64,000 bases of DNA from Silvania confinis (GCF_025564085.1 NZ_JAMGZJ010000072.1:124001-188000); one strand, 5' to 3'. Shown: positions 25,698 to 34,820, counted from the first letter of the stretch. Numbers and translations are program-made. The notes: a model not told the origin generated them from the sequence alone.

Positions 25698-27242
25698 TCA
25701 GGCTTCTGAAACCGGTACGCCGGTACGCGCCTCTTCCCGGCTATCCAGAACGTGTTTCAGCACAAACATCGCCCCCATCATCAGGTAGGCCGTGACGAAC
25801 GTCAGCGAACTGCCTTCGGCAAAGCCGACCACCGGGGCGTGGATCACGCCGAACAGCGCCAGCAGTGCCCCCATCACCGCAGCGATAGCGCCACGCAGCG
25901 GTTTGTTGATGATCGAGAAGATGGCGATACAGCCCCACAGCATACTGGCGAGCGGTGCGCCGTTACCCAGATGCATCAAGCCCTCGTAGTAAATGCCTTT
26001 GCTGTGCAGCACATCGAGACCGATTTTTCCCGCGTTGGTGCCCGCCGCCGCCATCACGCTGTTCATCATGGTTAGCGCCCAGTTGGCGATCCACGGGAAC
26101 AGACAGATAAAGATGACGGGCACCTCCACTTTGGGCGTTTCCCTCACCACCTGGTTGGCGGTCACCACCCCGATAAACACCAGTATCGGCACGATGGCGG
26201 TCATCGGGATGATGGCGAGCATAAAGGCCCCGAGCCCGAACAGCGGCACAATGAACATGGTCACGCCGGAAGCCAGCGTGTAGCCGATGCTCGCCCCCAT
26301 TGCTTTCCAGCCCGCGTGGCCGACGTACACCGTCACCGGGAACGGGTTGCCCATCAGGCAGCCGAGCATCGACGCCAGGCCGTTGGCGAGCATCACCTTG
26401 CGGGTTGGGTATTCATCCCCCGCCGCGTGGGCGCTCTCGATGTTCTCGAGGTCAAAGATGTAGTTCGCCAGCCCCAGCGGAACAGCAGACGCCAGGTACG
26501 GCAGCGCGTGCGGCAAGCCCTGCATAAAGCTGTCGATATGCACTTCCGGCGGGTTAAAGCCGAACGACGACATCGAGGCTTTGATGGCGTCCGGGCTTTG
26601 CATACCGGAGATCCACGCCAGCGCGGTTCCGGCGATCAGCAGCAGCAGACCGGTCGGGATGCGGGCGAAGATTGGCTTTTTGCCAAACCAGTTGATGAAG
26701 ATCAGCAGCAGGACGATAAACGACACGGTCGGCGCTTCGAACGCCTGCAGCATCGGGTTCATCGCCAGCAGCAGCAGACCCAAACCGGACAGGCACGACA
26801 GCAGCACGGTGCGCGGGATCATCTTGCGGATGGTTTCGCCTAAGAACGAGCCGCCCGCGAGGATCATCGCCTCAACAAAACACCACACCAGGCCAATCTG
26901 GATCGCAAAGTCCGCATCGCCGGTTTGCTGATAAACCGGCATCAGCACCAGGAAGGTCACGGTAAAAATCGACGGCGCGCTGGGCCCGGACGGCAGCGCG
27001 GTAACGTCGCTGCGCCCGGTCTGGCGCGCCATCTGCAGGCCAAACCACGTGTAGCAGAGGCTCGCCACCAGCACCGCCAGCCCGAAGGCCGGGGCAATAC
27101 GGCCATACACAATCTCTTTCGGGATGCCGACGACAAAAATGAGCAGCCCCATCATGGTCAGCAAATTGGTCAGGTTGTTGGTCATCAACCCGAAATATGC
27201 CGCCCAGTCACCTCTTTTCCACTCCAGTTTCATGCTTTTCAT
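25698..27242 (-). CDS. NCS2-like (xanthine/uracil permease family) transporter
   Basis: The 514-residue protein has about 12-14 membrane segments. It includes family features: TALPSGPSAPSIFTVTFLVLMPV, an internal repeat with GLANYIFDLENIESAHAAGDEYPTRKVMLANGLASMLGCLMGNPFPVTVYVGHAGWKAMGA, and FIGVVTANQVVRETPK. This places it near the purine/xanthine permeases. Such a gene is not present at this place in the E. coli yah cluster. It lies 12 bp after yahG in the same orientation and so supplies substrate uptake for the pathway. The substrate is inferred only as purine-, pyrimidine- or ureide-like. Confidence 0.85.
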   Translation of the reverse strand: MKSMKLEWKRGDWAAYFGLMTNNLTNLLTMMGLLIFVVGIPKEIVYGRIAPAFGLAVLVASLCYTWFGLQMARQTGRSDVTALPSGPSAPSIFTVTFLVLMPVYQQTGDADFAIQIGLVWCFVEAMILAGGSFLGETIRKMIPRTVLLSCLSGLGLLLLAMNPMLQAFEAPTVSFIVLLLIFINWFGKKPIFARIPTGLLLLIAGTALAWISGMQSPDAIKASMSSFGFNPPEVHIDSFMQGLPHALPYLASAVPLGLANYIFDLENIESAHAAGDEYPTRKVMLANGLASMLGCLMGNPFPVTVYVGHAGWKAMGASIGYTLASGVTMFIVPLFGLGAFMLAIIPMTAIVPILVFIGVVTANQVVRETPKVEVPVIFICLFPWIANWALTMMNSVMAAAGTNAGKIGLDVLHSKGIYYEGLMHLGNGAPLASMLWGCIAIFSIINKPLRGAIAAVMGALLALFGVIHAPVVGFAEGSSLTFVTAYLMMGAMFVLKHVLDSREEARTGVPVSEA

Positions 27243-27253
27243 GGATGCTTACC

Positions 27254-28669
27254 TTACAGGACGTAGCGATCGCGGAAAGTTAACAGCGCCTTTTCAAAAC
27301 AGCTAAATGGCGGGTGGACAATGCCCGCGCCAATCATACCGATCCCGGCATCTTTGTGAGCGATGGCGGTGTTGATCACCGGCAGAATGCCGCTGCCCGC
27401 CACTTTGGTGATGTCGATAGCGGTCGGGATGCCCATAAACGACAGCAGCGGAATGGTGACGTTCGGGTTTTCGCCGAGGGTGATTTCACGCATCTGGCGC
27501 GAGAAATCGACGGCTTCGTCCACCGTCCCGCCCACCAGCGCCACAATCGCCGGCGCTGTCGCCATCGCAAAGCCGCCGATGCCGTAGGTTTCGGTGATGG
27601 CGCTGTCGCCGATATCCAGCCCGGAGTCTTCTGGTCGGTAGCCCGCAAACATCGGGCCGATGACCTGCTGTGCCGGGCCGGTAAACCACTGTCCCGGCAG
27701 GCCGGAAATGCGCAGACCAAACTCGTAGCCGTTGCGCGCCATGGTGGTGACCACGGTGCTGTACTCGATGCCGTGCGCGGCATCCAGCGCGGCTTTACAC
27801 ATCGCCATCCACGTCGGGCCGGAGAAGTAGTCGCTGCTGGCAACAAACTCAAACACCTGGCGCTGCTGCTCCACCGGATAGCCGGCCTGAATCAGCCCTG
27901 GGGTCAAAGCCTGGATCAGCAGCGTGGTGCCCGCGTTGTTACGGTTGTGGCACTCGTCGCCCATGTGTAGCGCCTGGGCCAGCATCAGGCGCAGGTCGAT
28001 TTCGCCGATGATTTTCATGGCATCGCGCAGCATCGGGCCAAGCACGTCACGCATCCAGTTCAGACGGTCGATCACGCTCTGGTCGTTGGCGCCCATGCGC
28101 AGGATCTTGGCCATCTGCTCGCTGAGGTTGGTAAACGCCCGGTTGCCGTAGGTTTTGTTCTCGACGATGTGCATAAACATCGATGCCGAGGTGACGCCCG
28201 CCATCGAGCCCACGCAGTCGTGCTCGTGGCACGGCGAGAAGGTGATGTCGCCGGAGGCCGCCAGCCGCGCCGCGTCGTCCAGATCGCTTGCCAGCCCTTC
28301 AAACACCAGCGCCCCGGTCACCGCGCCTTTCATCGCCCCGCACATGTTTTCCCACGCCACCGGCGGACCGGCGTGCAGGATGGTGGTGCGGGTCATGCCC
28401 GGCACCACGTTGATGGCCTGATCAAAGCCCACCAGCACCGGATGGGACTGGACAATGCGCTCCAGCGCAATGTTGTTGGCGGCGGCAATTTTCTCGGCCA
28501 GCGGTTTGAGGGCCAGCTGATCCAGCGCCTCCACCACCTGCATGTTGCCCTGCCCCGGCGGCGTCCAGTCGAGATGGGTCACCGGCACGTGCTGTTTTTT
28601 CAGGTCGTCGCTGAACAGGGAAATCCCGACGTTAATGACATTCAGCGGCTGGTTAAATAACGATTTCAT
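27254..28669 (-). CDS. yahG: YahG, DUF1116 (YlbE/AllG-like) protein
   Basis: The 471-residue protein is a full-length DUF1116 protein. It has HLDWTPPGQGNMQVVEALDQL, VGFDQAINVVPGMTRTTILHAGPPVAWENMCGAMKGAVTGALVFEGLA, FSPCHEHDCVGSMAGVTSASMFMHIVENKTYGNRAF and GDECHNRNNAGTTLL. Cys and His in SPCHEHDC and DECHNRN are candidate catalytic or metal residues. The related AllG (YlbE) is a subunit of oxamate carbamoyltransferase together with AllF (FdrA) and AllH. Its ATG overlaps the yahF stop (TGATG), so the two are coupled. Confidence 0.92.
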   Translation of the reverse strand: MKSLFNQPLNVINVGISLFSDDLKKQHVPVTHLDWTPPGQGNMQVVEALDQLALKPLAEKIAAANNIALERIVQSHPVLVGFDQAINVVPGMTRTTILHAGPPVAWENMCGAMKGAVTGALVFEGLASDLDDAARLAASGDITFSPCHEHDCVGSMAGVTSASMFMHIVENKTYGNRAFTNLSEQMAKILRMGANDQSVIDRLNWMRDVLGPMLRDAMKIIGEIDLRLMLAQALHMGDECHNRNNAGTTLLIQALTPGLIQAGYPVEQQRQVFEFVASSDYFSGPTWMAMCKAALDAAHGIEYSTVVTTMARNGYEFGLRISGLPGQWFTGPAQQVIGPMFAGYRPEDSGLDIGDSAITETYGIGGFAMATAPAIVALVGGTVDEAVDFSRQMREITLGENPNVTIPLLSFMGIPTAIDITKVAGSGILPVINTAIAHKDAGIGMIGAGIVHPPFSCFEKALLTFRDRYVL

Positions 28670-30210
28670 CAGGCTTTCTCTCCTTTGCAGACAAATTCAC
28701 GTGCCAGTAATCCGGTATTGGTACTGCTGCTGGCCCAGATCACGCCTGCATCGGTTAACAGCTGGCACTGCTGGCTGAGCGACGGGGTATCCAGATCGGT
28801 GCCCAGCACGTAGCCAAGAATTTCCAGCGGACGGTTGTCGGCCTGCGCAATGGCCTGCGCCTGTTTGATGGCGTCGATCATCACCCCGACCGGGTCTTCG
28901 TGCGAGCCGAAGCCGAGCACAAAGTCCATCACGATCACCCCCACTTGCGGATCGCGCGCTTCCTGCAGCAGGCGGCTGATGCGGTTGGTCGGGTCGATCA
29001 TCGGGTGCGGCTTGCCGTTGGTGAAATCGTCATCGCCAAAGTCGAGGAAGGTGTGGGCCTGGCTGACGTTGATGTCGGCCAGGCGTTTGGTTGGATCCGG
29101 CTGGATGTTGCTGTAGACGTCGTCGTACTTTTCCAGCGCGGCGAACATCGCTTCATCGCACAGGGTGCCGCCGCAGAACAGGCCGCGAATGTACTTCTGC
29201 TGCGGGGTCAGACGAGCGCGGACCTCTTCGATCAGCGGCCAGTTGAGCGGGTGCAGATCCAGCGACTCTTTTTTAATGCCGGTGAGCAGGACTGCCTTCA
29301 GCGCCGCCTCTTTGGTGCCGCGAGCAAACTGCAGGCCGTCTTCGTCGGCAGGCGGCTGATTGCGCCCTAAGAAGCAGACGACCACCGGTTTGCGGCAGGT
29401 GCGGGCGCGGGCCAGCACTTTTTCGGCCACTGCCGGAGCGGGCGGTTTGGAGATCAGCACGATTGCCTGGGTGGCATCGTCGGCCTCCAGCATCGCGATG
29501 GCGTCGAGCATCATCAGCCCGCCGATTTTCTCGCTCAGATCGCGACCGCCGGTGCCGATCAGCTGAGAGATGCCGCCGCCGAACTCATGAATGCGCGCGC
29601 TCAGCTCCTGGCTGCCGGTGCCGGATGCGCCAACGATACCAATCGGCCCACGACGGACGGCGTTGGCAAAGCACAGACCCGCGCCGTTAATAATGGCGGT
29701 GCCGCAGTCCGGGCCCATCATCAGTAAGCCTTTCTCGTGCGCCAGCTGCTTGAGGGCCAGCTCGTCATCCAGCGACACGTTATCGGAAAACAGCATCACG
29801 TTGAGGTCGTGTTCCAGCGCCTGTCGCGCTTCGCGGGCGGCAAAGGTGCCGTTGACCGAGATCACCGCAAGATTGCTGTCCGGGCGATGGGTTTTGGCGC
29901 TGGCGAGGGTGGCATAGCGTGACTCGTGGCTGCCACCGCTCTCTTTGCGGGTGAACAGCGCTTCGATGGCGGCCAGCGTTTCGTCGTTGGCAGCGTCGCC
30001 TTTAATCACGATCATCAGGTCGCCATTTTTGGCCTCGGCTAATTCCGGGGTCAGCAGACCGAGGTTTTTCAAAACCCCTTTGTTCATTTCTGTCGCCATG
30101 GCGACAAATGCCTGCTCGACGCCGGGTAATTTATTGGCTTTGGTGGAGACCGACATCAGTGAGACAGAATCAAAATAGGTATTCTTTTTTATAACGATTT
30201 TGGTGGGCAT
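28669..30210 (-). CDS. yahF: YahF, FdrA/AllF-like acyl-CoA synthetase-fold protein
   Basis: The 513-residue protein starts MPTKIVIKKNTYFDSVSLMSVS with GGAGGA upstream. It has the succinyl-CoA synthetase-like fold: GLLMMGPDCGTAIINGAGLCFANAVRRGPIGIVGASGTGSQELS, QLIGTGGRDLSEKIGGLMM, PVVVCFLGRN and VIVMDFVLGFGSHEDPVG. The FdrA family member AllF is part of oxamate carbamoyltransferase with AllG and AllH. Here it pairs with YahG, but no gene for the AllH/YahE (DUF2877) subunit is present. Length matches E. coli YahF. Confidence 0.92.
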   Translation of the reverse strand: MPTKIVIKKNTYFDSVSLMSVSTKANKLPGVEQAFVAMATEMNKGVLKNLGLLTPELAEAKNGDLMIVIKGDAANDETLAAIEALFTRKESGGSHESRYATLASAKTHRPDSNLAVISVNGTFAAREARQALEHDLNVMLFSDNVSLDDELALKQLAHEKGLLMMGPDCGTAIINGAGLCFANAVRRGPIGIVGASGTGSQELSARIHEFGGGISQLIGTGGRDLSEKIGGLMMLDAIAMLEADDATQAIVLISKPPAPAVAEKVLARARTCRKPVVVCFLGRNQPPADEDGLQFARGTKEAALKAVLLTGIKKESLDLHPLNWPLIEEVRARLTPQQKYIRGLFCGGTLCDEAMFAALEKYDDVYSNIQPDPTKRLADINVSQAHTFLDFGDDDFTNGKPHPMIDPTNRISRLLQEARDPQVGVIVMDFVLGFGSHEDPVGVMIDAIKQAQAIAQADNRPLEILGYVLGTDLDTPSLSQQCQLLTDAGVIWASSSTNTGLLAREFVCKGEKA

Positions 30211-30315
30211 GGGTTCCTCCCGAATGCGGGCAAAAGGGGGCCACATCACGCCCGAAGGCGTGATGGAAAAGGCTATGTTTATTACCGGCCAGCCCGAATC
30301 GGCTGGCCGGGGGTA

Positions 30316-30921
30316 TTACGCGCCTGCGGCGATCAGCAGGTCGGCAATCTCGTTGAAGCCTTTTTCACGGGCCAGCGCGAGCGGGGATTTGCCGTATTTG
30401 TCGGTCATGTGCGGGTTGGCGCCGTGGTCCAGCAGCAGCTTGACGATTTCCTGCTGGCGGGCACCGCCGTCATTTAAGACGATGGCTTCCAGCAGCGGCG
30501 TCCAGCCCACAAAGTTGGTGTGGTTGACGTTAATGTCGGTGTGGGTCAGCAGCTCCTGCACCACTTCCAGATGGCCTTTTTCGCTGGCGGGGGTAATGCC
30601 GACGCCGCCAAAGCGGGTCAGCCTGTCCAGATCCGGGTTGGCCGGCAACACCAGGCGCAGCAGGGTGAGATCGTTGGTCAGGCAGCTGATTAAAAACGGA
30701 TTGAAACAGGTCTGATCCTGCTGATCGACACTGGCCCCGGCGGCAATCAGTAATTCCACGCAGGGATAGTGTTTATTCAGGCTGGCAATAATAATGGCGG
30801 TTCTTTTCTGGCGGTTGGTGGCATTAATATCCACCCCTTTATCCAGACAGGCTTTTAGCGCGTCGGTATTACCCTGTTCGGCAGCAAACAGAAATTCAGT
30901 AACGAGTTCATTGGTAGACAT
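30316..30921 (-). CDS. yahD: YahD, ankyrin-repeat protein
   Basis: The 201-residue protein is built of ankyrin repeats: AAEQGNTDALKACLDKGVDINATNRQKRTAIIIAS, NKHYPCVELLIAAGASVDQQDQ, FGGVGITPASEKGHLEVVQELLTH, VGWTPLLEAIVLND and DKYGKSPLALAREKGFNEIADLLIAAGA. E. coli YahD has the same length and closely similar repeats. It has no signal peptide, so it is cytosolic, probably a protein-binding scaffold. AGGAG precedes ATG 30921. It is the first gene of the yah operon, divergent from yahB. Confidence 0.92.
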   Translation of the reverse strand: MSTNELVTEFLFAAEQGNTDALKACLDKGVDINATNRQKRTAIIIASLNKHYPCVELLIAAGASVDQQDQTCFNPFLISCLTNDLTLLRLVLPANPDLDRLTRFGGVGITPASEKGHLEVVQELLTHTDINVNHTNFVGWTPLLEAIVLNDGGARQQEIVKLLLDHGANPHMTDKYGKSPLALAREKGFNEIADLLIAAGA

Positions 30922-31240
30922 ATCCACACTCCTGGTTTTCCTTTCTGATGGACTGAGCATAGCAACCGCCTGGTCAGAAAAGAATCCGCTTAAAAAGGAT
31001 TCATCGACAGGAGTTTCATTGTTGAGTTAAATTTAACAGTCGAGCCAAAATGTGCGTCTGTGCAACCTTTTCCTTATGTTTTGCCGCGTTTTAGCTCGCT
31101 AAGCTGCATTATGCTTATGGCTGCGCAGCCCTTGCGCTGCGCGGCTCGCAACAAATATACAGAACTGTGACCGGCGTCAAATGAGTTGTAACCGCGCTGT
31201 TAAAATATGTTCAAAACTGATGACTGCCTGGAGCCGTGAT
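30922..31240. promoter_or_regulatory. divergent yahD-yahB intergenic region
   Basis: The region is 319 bp and contains the promoters for both directions and presumably LysR-type binding sites. It includes a GC-rich stem CGCAGCCCTTGCGCTGCG near 31123-31140. A TTCAAAACTGATGA stretch lies just before yahB. I could not assign individual sites with confidence. Confidence 0.5.
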
Positions 31241-32170
31241 ATGAATTCCATCTTTACCGAAGAGAATCTGCTGGCCTTCACCACGGCGGCACGTTTTGGC
31301 AGCTTCAGTAAAGCCGCCGGTGAGCTGGGGGTGACCACCTCGGCCATCAGCTACACCATCAAACGGATGGAGACCGGCCTCGACGTGGTGTTGTTTGTGC
31401 GCAATACCCGCAGCATCGAGCTGACCGAGTCGGGCTTTTATTTTTACCGCAAAGCCATTGACCTGCTGAATGACTTTCACGCCATCAAGCGCGGGATCGA
31501 CACCATATCGCAGGGGATCGAGACGCGGGTGCGGATCTGTATTAACCAGTTGCTTTACACCCCGCGCCACACCGCCCGTCTGCTGCAGGTGATGAAAAAG
31601 CAGTTCCCCACCTGCCAGATCACCGTCACCACCGAGGTGTATAACGGCGTCTGGGATTCGATCATTAATAATCAGGCCAACATTGCGATTGGCGCGCCGG
31701 ACACGCTGCTGGACGGCGGCGGCATTGATTACACCGAGATTGGCGCCATCCGCTGGGTGTTTGCCATCGCCCCGGACCATCCGCTGGCGCTGGCCCCGGA
31801 GCCGTTGGCCGAAAGCCAGCTGCGGCTGTACCCCAACATCATGGTCGAAGACACCGCCCACACCATCAATAAAAAAGTCGGCTGGCTGCTGCACGGCCAG
31901 GAGGCGATCCTGGTCCCGGATTTTAATACCAAGTGTCAGTGTCAGATTTTGGGCGAGGGGATCGGGTTTTTACCGGAGCATATGGCGCGCGAGGCGGTTG
32001 AGAACGGATTGCTGGTGACGCGGCGGATCAATAATACCCGGCAGGATTCGCGCATGCTGCTCGCCACGCAGCATGCGGCCACCGGTCAGGTCACCCGCTG
32101 GATCAAACAGCAGTTTGCCCCGCAGGGGGTGCTGACCGATATTTATAACGATTTACTGTGGCGGGCTTAG
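31241..32170 (+). CDS. yahB: YahB, LysR-family regulator of the yah operon
   Basis: The 309-residue protein is nearly collinear with E. coli YahB. Its helix-turn-helix is in FTTAARFGSFSKAAGELGVTTSAISYTIKRMETGLDVVLF. The effector domain includes INQLLYTPRHTARLLQVMKKQFP, IAIGAPDTLLDGGGIDYTEIGAIRW, VEDTAHTINKKVGWLLHGQE and GEGIGFLPEHM. ATG 31241 (MNSIFTEENL) matches the homolog and has GGAG upstream. It is transcribed away from yahD and probably controls the operon in response to a pathway metabolite. Its stop codon overlaps the convergent yqaE stop. Confidence 0.93.
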   Translation: MNSIFTEENLLAFTTAARFGSFSKAAGELGVTTSAISYTIKRMETGLDVVLFVRNTRSIELTESGFYFYRKAIDLLNDFHAIKRGIDTISQGIETRVRICINQLLYTPRHTARLLQVMKKQFPTCQITVTTEVYNGVWDSIINNQANIAIGAPDTLLDGGGIDYTEIGAIRWVFAIAPDHPLALAPEPLAESQLRLYPNIMVEDTAHTINKKVGWLLHGQEAILVPDFNTKCQCQILGEGIGFLPEHMAREAVENGLLVTRRINNTRQDSRMLLATQHAATGQVTRWIKQQFAPQGVLTDIYNDLLWRA

Positions 32171-32325
32171 TCGCGGCTCTGCACCCAGAACGAATGAATA
32201 AGGCCGGGGATGTAGCCCAGTAAGGTCAGAATGATGTTGAGGATAAACGCCCAACCGAAGCCCTTGCCCAGCAGCACGCCGAGGGGCGGTAACAGAATAG
32301 TGATGACAATACGCCAGAAACCCAT
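32167..32325 (-). CDS. yqaE: YqaE, Pmp3/UPF0057 small membrane protein
   Basis: The 52-residue protein has two helices (WRIVITILLPPLGVLLG and AFILNIILTLLGYIPGLIHSFW) joined by KGFGW, and ends VQSRD. This is nearly the E. coli YqaE sequence. Pmp3-like proteins affect membrane potential and tolerance to salt or envelope stress. GGAG lies before the ATG. The stop codon is inside the last codons of convergent yahB. It marks the start of a stretch that follows the E. coli yqaE to nrd order. Confidence 0.93.
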   Translation of the reverse strand: MGFWRIVITILLPPLGVLLGKGFGWAFILNIILTLLGYIPGLIHSFWVQSRD

Positions 32326-32535
32326 AAATTCTCCATGTAAGCAGTCAGGTCATTGTATAAAAAGAGATTTTAACTCTAAGCGTAGTGAATTTAAGCCGGT
32401 CTGCCACCCTTCGCGCCCGCTTTTACCCTCCTTTACCGTCTGATTGTAGCGATTTAGGAGTAGTCTGCCGCTGACGCTGTACCCTGGCCATCGCCTGGGC
32501 TATGTTAAGAGCACACCAACCAGAAGGAGTTAAGT

Positions 32536-32715
32536 ATGTTTTCTGTAGGCGATTTTGTGCAGCCGCGTATGGGCGGTCCAAAACTGAAAGTGATCGAAGT
32601 GCATGAGGATCAGGTCGTGGCTGTGCAGGCCAGCAACGAGCAGGGCGAAAAATTCACCCTGAAAGCCGCCGATGTGACGCTGTATAAAGAAGACGGTGAT
32701 TTCGGCGTCTGCTAA
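32536..32715 (+). CDS. YodC-like DUF2158 protein
   Basis: The 59-residue protein starts FSVGDFVQPRMGGPKLKVIEV, the DUF2158 pattern of a small SH3-like barrel (GD-x-V-x-x-x-x-GGP-x-M/L-x-V). It then has VVAVQASNEQGEKFTLKAADVTLY. AAGGAG precedes the ATG. No function is known for the family. In E. coli this place between yqaE and alaE holds ygaV, ygaP and stpA, none of which are present here. Confidence 0.8.
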   Translation: MFSVGDFVQPRMGGPKLKVIEVHEDQVVAVQASNEQGEKFTLKAADVTLYKEDGDFGVC

Positions 32716-32721
32716 ATTTGT

Positions 32722-32741
32722 CGGGCGGAGTTCTCCGCCCG
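32722..32741 (+). terminator. hairpin after the DUF2158 gene
   Basis: CGGGCGGA / TCCGCCCG with a 4-nt loop lies 6 bp after the stop. The following sequence is only weakly T-rich. Confidence 0.55.
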
Positions 32742-32990
32742 CGCTGTCACCTTCCCTGTTTTACCCATCTTCACTATCCCTCTGTTTAGAAACGAAAAAA
32801 CCAAACCTCAAAGACAAAATAACGCCCATCACGCAAAACCGCTTCGCCCGGAGTATTTTGTGGCCAAACCGCCATTAAATAAAAATTTATCGCTAATTGT
32901 GAGTTTCAATCCAGCGATATACCCTATGCGTGAAAAATTAATCAAATTAAAGCACTACCCCACCTACTATTTCTCTCAAGGAGTCAGGAC

Positions 32991-33440
32991 ATGTTTTCAC
33001 GGCAGTCTCGCCTGCGCCACGCGGTCGCGGATACGTTCGCGATGGTGGTTTACTGTTCGGTGGTGAACATGCTGATTGAAATCTTCCTCTCCGGCATGTC
33101 CTTTGAGCAGTCGCTTTCGTCGCGACTGGTGGCGGTGCCGGTGAATATCCTGATTGCCTGGCCGTACGGCTTTTACCGCGACGCGATCATGCGCCTGGCC
33201 CGGCGCTACAGCCCGGCAGGCTGGATGAAAAATCTGGCGGATATTCTGGCGTATGTCACTTTTCAGTCGCCGGTGTACGTGGCGATTTTGCTGACGGTGG
33301 GGGCAGACTGGCACCAGATCGCCGCAGCCGTGAGTTCCAACATCGTGGTCTCAATGCTGATGGGCGCGGTGTACGGGTATTTTCTCGACTACTGTCGCCG
33401 ACTGTTCAAAGTCAGCCAGTATCATCAGGTCAAAGCGTAG
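32991..33440 (+). CDS. alaE: AlaE, L-alanine exporter
   Basis: The 149-residue protein starts [41 protein letters not shown], nearly identical to E. coli AlaE. It has four membrane segments, including [42 protein letters not shown] and [25 protein letters not shown]. It exports L-alanine by proton exchange and protects from alanine build-up. AAGGAG precedes the ATG. ygaC follows convergently, as in E. coli. Confidence 0.95.
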   Translation: MFSRQSRLRHAVADTFAMVVYCSVVNMLIEIFLSGMSFEQSLSSRLVAVPVNILIAWPYGFYRDAIMRLARRYSPAGWMKNLADILAYVTFQSPVYVAILLTVGADWHQIAAAVSSNIVVSMLMGAVYGYFLDYCRRLFKVSQYHQVKA

Positions 33441-33446
33441 GGCGCG

Positions 33447-33464
33447 GACTGGCGCAAGCCAGTC
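33447..33464. terminator. hairpin between alaE and ygaC
   Basis: GACTGGC / GCCAGTC with a GCAA tetraloop lies between the two convergent stops. It is a compact stable hairpin without long T runs. Confidence 0.5.
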
Positions 33465-33470
33465 GCGTGA

Positions 33471-33824
33471 TTACGGCGATTCGCCAAACAACCCAGCCAG
33501 AAAGCGCTCCAGCGCCATACGGGAACTGAAGCCGTGCGGGATGCCATAATGCTGGTGCGTGTCGCCGCTGAGTCCGCCTAAATAGAGCGGAAACTGCTCG
33601 TAGTGGTCGCTGGTTTTCATCTCTGACGCCGGTTCCGCATAGGAAATACTGCGGTCTTTCAGCGTTGGGTGAATGATCAGCGCCATGCGCCCCAACCGGG
33701 CTTCCCGGTTGACGTAAACGTAATTATCCCCGCGACGGTAGCCGTAGGCTTTATGGGTTACCACATCCACGGTAAATCCCGCTTTTTCCAGTTCACGCGC
33801 CACTTCATCGGGTCGTAAATACAT
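33471..33824 (-). CDS. ygaC: YgaC, DUF2002 protein
   Basis: The 117-residue protein is collinear with E. coli Yga[89 protein letters not shown]. The fold resembles a small alpha/beta domain and the function is unknown. E. coli ygaC is reported as Fur-regulated. It is placed between alaE and ygaM exactly as in E. coli. Confidence 0.92.
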   Translation of the reverse strand: MYLRPDEVARELEKAGFTVDVVTHKAYGYRRGDNYVYVNREARLGRMALIIHPTLKDRSISYAEPASEMKTSDHYEQFPLYLGGLSGDTHQHYGIPHGFSSRMALERFLAGLFGESP

Positions 33825-33983
33825 ATTTAATCCTCGTTATCATTCCTGCGGGGCAACCTTAACGTATTCAGCAATAGCAGGGCTTTCAGATAAATCCATA
33901 AACGGCCTGATTAGTCGTGACTCGCTTCAGAGTTTAAAAAGCTGGTCTAAACTGACTATTACCGCAAATCAAGGGAGCAGCGT

Positions 33984-34310
33984 ATGTTTAACAGACTTAA
34001 TAAAAACGATGTAGATAACGACGTTCAGGATATTCATAACGATGTCAGTCAATTAGCGGACACACTGGAATCTGTACTGAAATCCTGGGGTTCGGATGCG
34101 AAGGGCGAAGCTGAAGACGCCAGACGTAAAGCTAAGTCGCTGCTGCGCGAGACGCGTGCGCGGATGCAGGGGCGCTCGCAGGCTAAGCAGGCGGCGTGTG
34201 ATGCGATAGGGTGTGCGAATACGTTTATTCGTGAGCGACCACTGTATGCAGTGGGGACGGTAGCGGCAGTGGGGATCTTTATTGGCGCGCTGCTGAGTAT
34301 GCGTAAGTAA
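33984..34310 (+). CDS. ygaM: YgaM, DUF883 membrane-anchored protein
   Basis: The 108-residue protein has a long charged helical part (DVQDIHNDVSQLADTLESVLKSWGSDAKGEAEDARRKAKSLL), then the DUF883 signature FIRERPLYAVGTVAAVGIFIGALLSMRK with a C-terminal membrane helix. Relatives YqjD and ElaB bind ribosomes in stationary phase and tether them to the inner membrane; that role is possible here. AGGGAG precedes the ATG. Two REP-like repeats follow. Confidence 0.9.
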   Translation: MFNRLNKNDVDNDVQDIHNDVSQLADTLESVLKSWGSDAKGEAEDARRKAKSLLRETRARMQGRSQAKQAACDAIGCANTFIRERPLYAVGTVAAVGIFIGALLSMRK

Positions 34311-34317
34311 TTCGATA

Positions 34318-34400
34318 GTTCCCTCTCCTTTGGGAGAGGGTTAGGGTTCAGCTCGGACGGTTCCCTCTCCTTTGGGAGAGGGTTAGGGTGAGGGGGAACA
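34318..34400. repeat. two direct REP-like palindromes
   Basis: Two copies of TTCCCTCTCCTTTGGGAGAGG, each followed by GTTAGGGT, start near 34318 and 34359 (about 41 bp apart). The second extends to GTGAGGGGGAAC. The same element occurs at 2.1 kb in the other orientation. Confidence 0.85.
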
Positions 34401-34470
34401 TGCCGCTCGGTGGTGGTTCCGTTCACTTTACGTTCTCTATTTCTCTGTAAACCACGTCACACGTGAACGT

Positions 34471-34660
34471 GTTAAGGGGGTCGCCACCCCCTTAACAATC
34501 CCGGCTCCCGGCAAGAAAATCGCCGCTTCGCGGTTCCTTCGGCTTATTCCTTCCGGCTTTCGGGGACGGGCGGAGGTAACATCCCTGTAAATCCGCCCTC
34601 TCGGCGCATCCATGCGCCTCGCCCCGGCCTCCAGGCAACGCCTCAGCGATTTTCAGCCGG
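34471..34660. repeat. hairpin-headed GC-rich intergenic element
   Basis: It begins with an 11-bp perfect stem, GTTAAGGGGGT / ACCCCCTTAAC with CGCC loop (34471-34496). GC-rich sequence follows, containing CGCCGCTTCGCGG and TTCCTTCGGCTTATTCCTTCCGGC. It has no coding potential and resembles dispersed intergenic elements of enteric genomes. Copy number was not tested. Confidence 0.45.
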
Positions 34661-34774
34661 ACGTTGGTGCCCGCTGTGATTTATTGAATCTCTTTTCTGG
34701 TTTTTTTTTATTTCTTTCTCTAAATTCGCGCTATCCCGCATCATGCCTGCCCTGGCCTCAACCCAGCCAAATTT

Positions 34775-34820
34775 CCCATATATTGTATGGTTGAAACTTA
34801 AGATATCTACATCTAGTATT
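34775..34820 (+). promoter_or_regulatory. two candidate NrdR boxes upstream of nrdH
   Basis: CCCATATATTGTATGG (34775-34790) and ATCTACATCTAGTATT (34805-34820) start about 30 bp (three helical turns) apart. NrdR box pairs upstream of ribonucleotide reductase operons have this spacing, and the second resembles the nrdH box of E. coli. NrdR would repress nrdHIEF when dATP is plentiful. Confidence 0.65.
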
